Assembly: GCA_023954795.1 (NCBI GenBank)
Contig: JAGSHA010000047.1
Span: 1 to 13,422 of the forward strand
Direction of reading: 5' to 3'
From: Oceanospirillaceae bacterium
Lineage (GTDB): Bacteria > Pseudomonadota > Gammaproteobacteria > Pseudomonadales > Balneatricaceae
Length of the DNA: 13,422 nucleotides
Positions 13,047 to 13,422 of this stretch are shown piece by piece. The notes beneath the pieces were generated by a model. That model was not told the DNA's origin. It saw only the letters and a program-made list of their open reading frames with translations, and did not search any database. The translations under genes and the position numbers were made by a program. The first letter of the stretch is position 1. Every line of letters begins with the position of its first letter.

Positions 13047-13422
13047 TCAACCTCTCGGCAGATTGTCTTTCACATCCCACAATATTTCTTCAGCAACCTG
13101 AGCCGGTGCAGATAAACCATCCTCGGTCAGCACTGTCAGATAAACCCCGCTGCGAGCCCGGTTCAACTTAAGCTGATAGCGGCCGATAAAATCGTACGCT
13201 TCAGTTTCCTCATTGAACTTGCCTTCAGGACCATCAACCTGGTTATTAAACACGTAGATGACCTTGCCGGCGAACCAGATCTTGAACCCCTCTTCCTTCT
13301 GCAGGGCTTCTTGCTCAATCTCTTCCTGGCTCATCTGACTCAGACGCTCTCTATCGTCTTCACTCAGTGTCTTAGAGGTATACCGGATCTTTTTCGCATT
13401 CTCATCTGGCCCAGCACCTAAC
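13047..13422 (-). CDS. C-terminal part of a BamC-like outer-membrane assembly lipoprotein; 5' end beyond window
   Basis: The reading frame is open to the right edge, upstream of an internal Met at 13332-13334, so the gene starts outside the window and that Met is not a real start. The visible 124 residues begin LGAGPDENAKKIRYTSKTLS, then a strongly acidic helical stretch (SEDDRERLSQMSQEEIEQEA), an aromatic segment (FKIWFAGKVIYVFNN), and a closing GRYQLKLNRARSGVYLTVLT plus EDGLSAPAQVAEEILWDVKDNL. The pattern of a YxLxL strand, a TVLTEDG strand-turn and a final helix with xxILxxxxxxL resembles the C-terminal helix-grip domain of BamC (NlpB), part of the BAM complex. The signal peptide and lipobox that would support this are off-window. 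I do not see purC, BamC's frequent neighbour, on the downstream side. Treat as probable, not certain. Confidence 0.55.
   Translation of the reverse strand, partial: LGAGPDENAKKIRYTSKTLSEDDRERLSQMSQEEIEQEALQKEEGFKIWFAGKVIYVFNNQVDGPEGKFNEETEAYDFIGRYQLKLNRARSGVYLTVLTEDGLSAPAQVAEEILWDVKDNLPRG

Noticed and set aside
13332..13334. ATG as the start of a 95-residue small protein
   Set aside because: The same frame is open to the window edge, no ribosome site precedes the ATG, and the sequence reads as the tail of a longer protein.
1..13422. Novel defence system, mobile island or CRISPR locus
   Set aside because: All genes belong to recognisable or probable housekeeping families, and no direct-repeat array, transposase, integrase or attachment site was seen.

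Overview
The window looks like ordinary chromosome from a free-living gammaproteobacterium, possibly of the Oceanospirillaceae/marine type. This rests on the lon-hupB-ppiD order, an NfuA with both domains, a Tat-exported MepK, and the RlmD, RluA and YbiB families. The species assignment is inference only. All thirteen genes look intact except the two cut by the window edges. I see no mobile element, CRISPR array, tRNA, rRNA or obvious foreign-DNA boundary, and I found no convincing undescribed multi-gene system. The second looks are mostly regulatory structure in the intergenic gaps.

Layout. Positions 1-4693 read on the minus strand: nfuA, then lon, hupB and ppiD (the last runs off the left edge). 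These cover Fe-S cluster delivery, protein quality control, nucleoid packaging and periplasmic folding. lon has a good heat-shock (sigma-32-like) promoter, hupB has its own strong sigma-70-like promoter, and ppiD lies just downstream of an intrinsic terminator. Positions 4847-7404 read on the plus strand and encode two inner-membrane transporters: a MATE efflux protein and a CPA2/Kef-type cation:proton antiporter lacking the usual C-terminal RCK domain. A strong bidirectional terminator closes this block.

Positions 7507-9128 read on the minus strand: ybiB (a TrpD2-type nucleic-acid-binding protein), then mepK (a murein endopeptidase). The candidate mepK promoter is embedded in a 9-bp-arm inverted repeat. 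Positions 9193-11978 read on the plus strand: cobS (last step of cobalamin nucleotide-loop assembly), rlmD and rluA (two 23S rRNA modification enzymes 8 bp apart). Positions 12002-13422 read on the minus strand: the 3' part of a BamC-like gene, a strong terminator, then a D-2-hydroxyacid (glycerate-type) dehydrogenase.

The genes form short independent transcription units rather than one pathway. The likely functional links are lon/hupB/ppiD (conserved synteny, stress and folding) and rlmD/rluA (ribosome modification).
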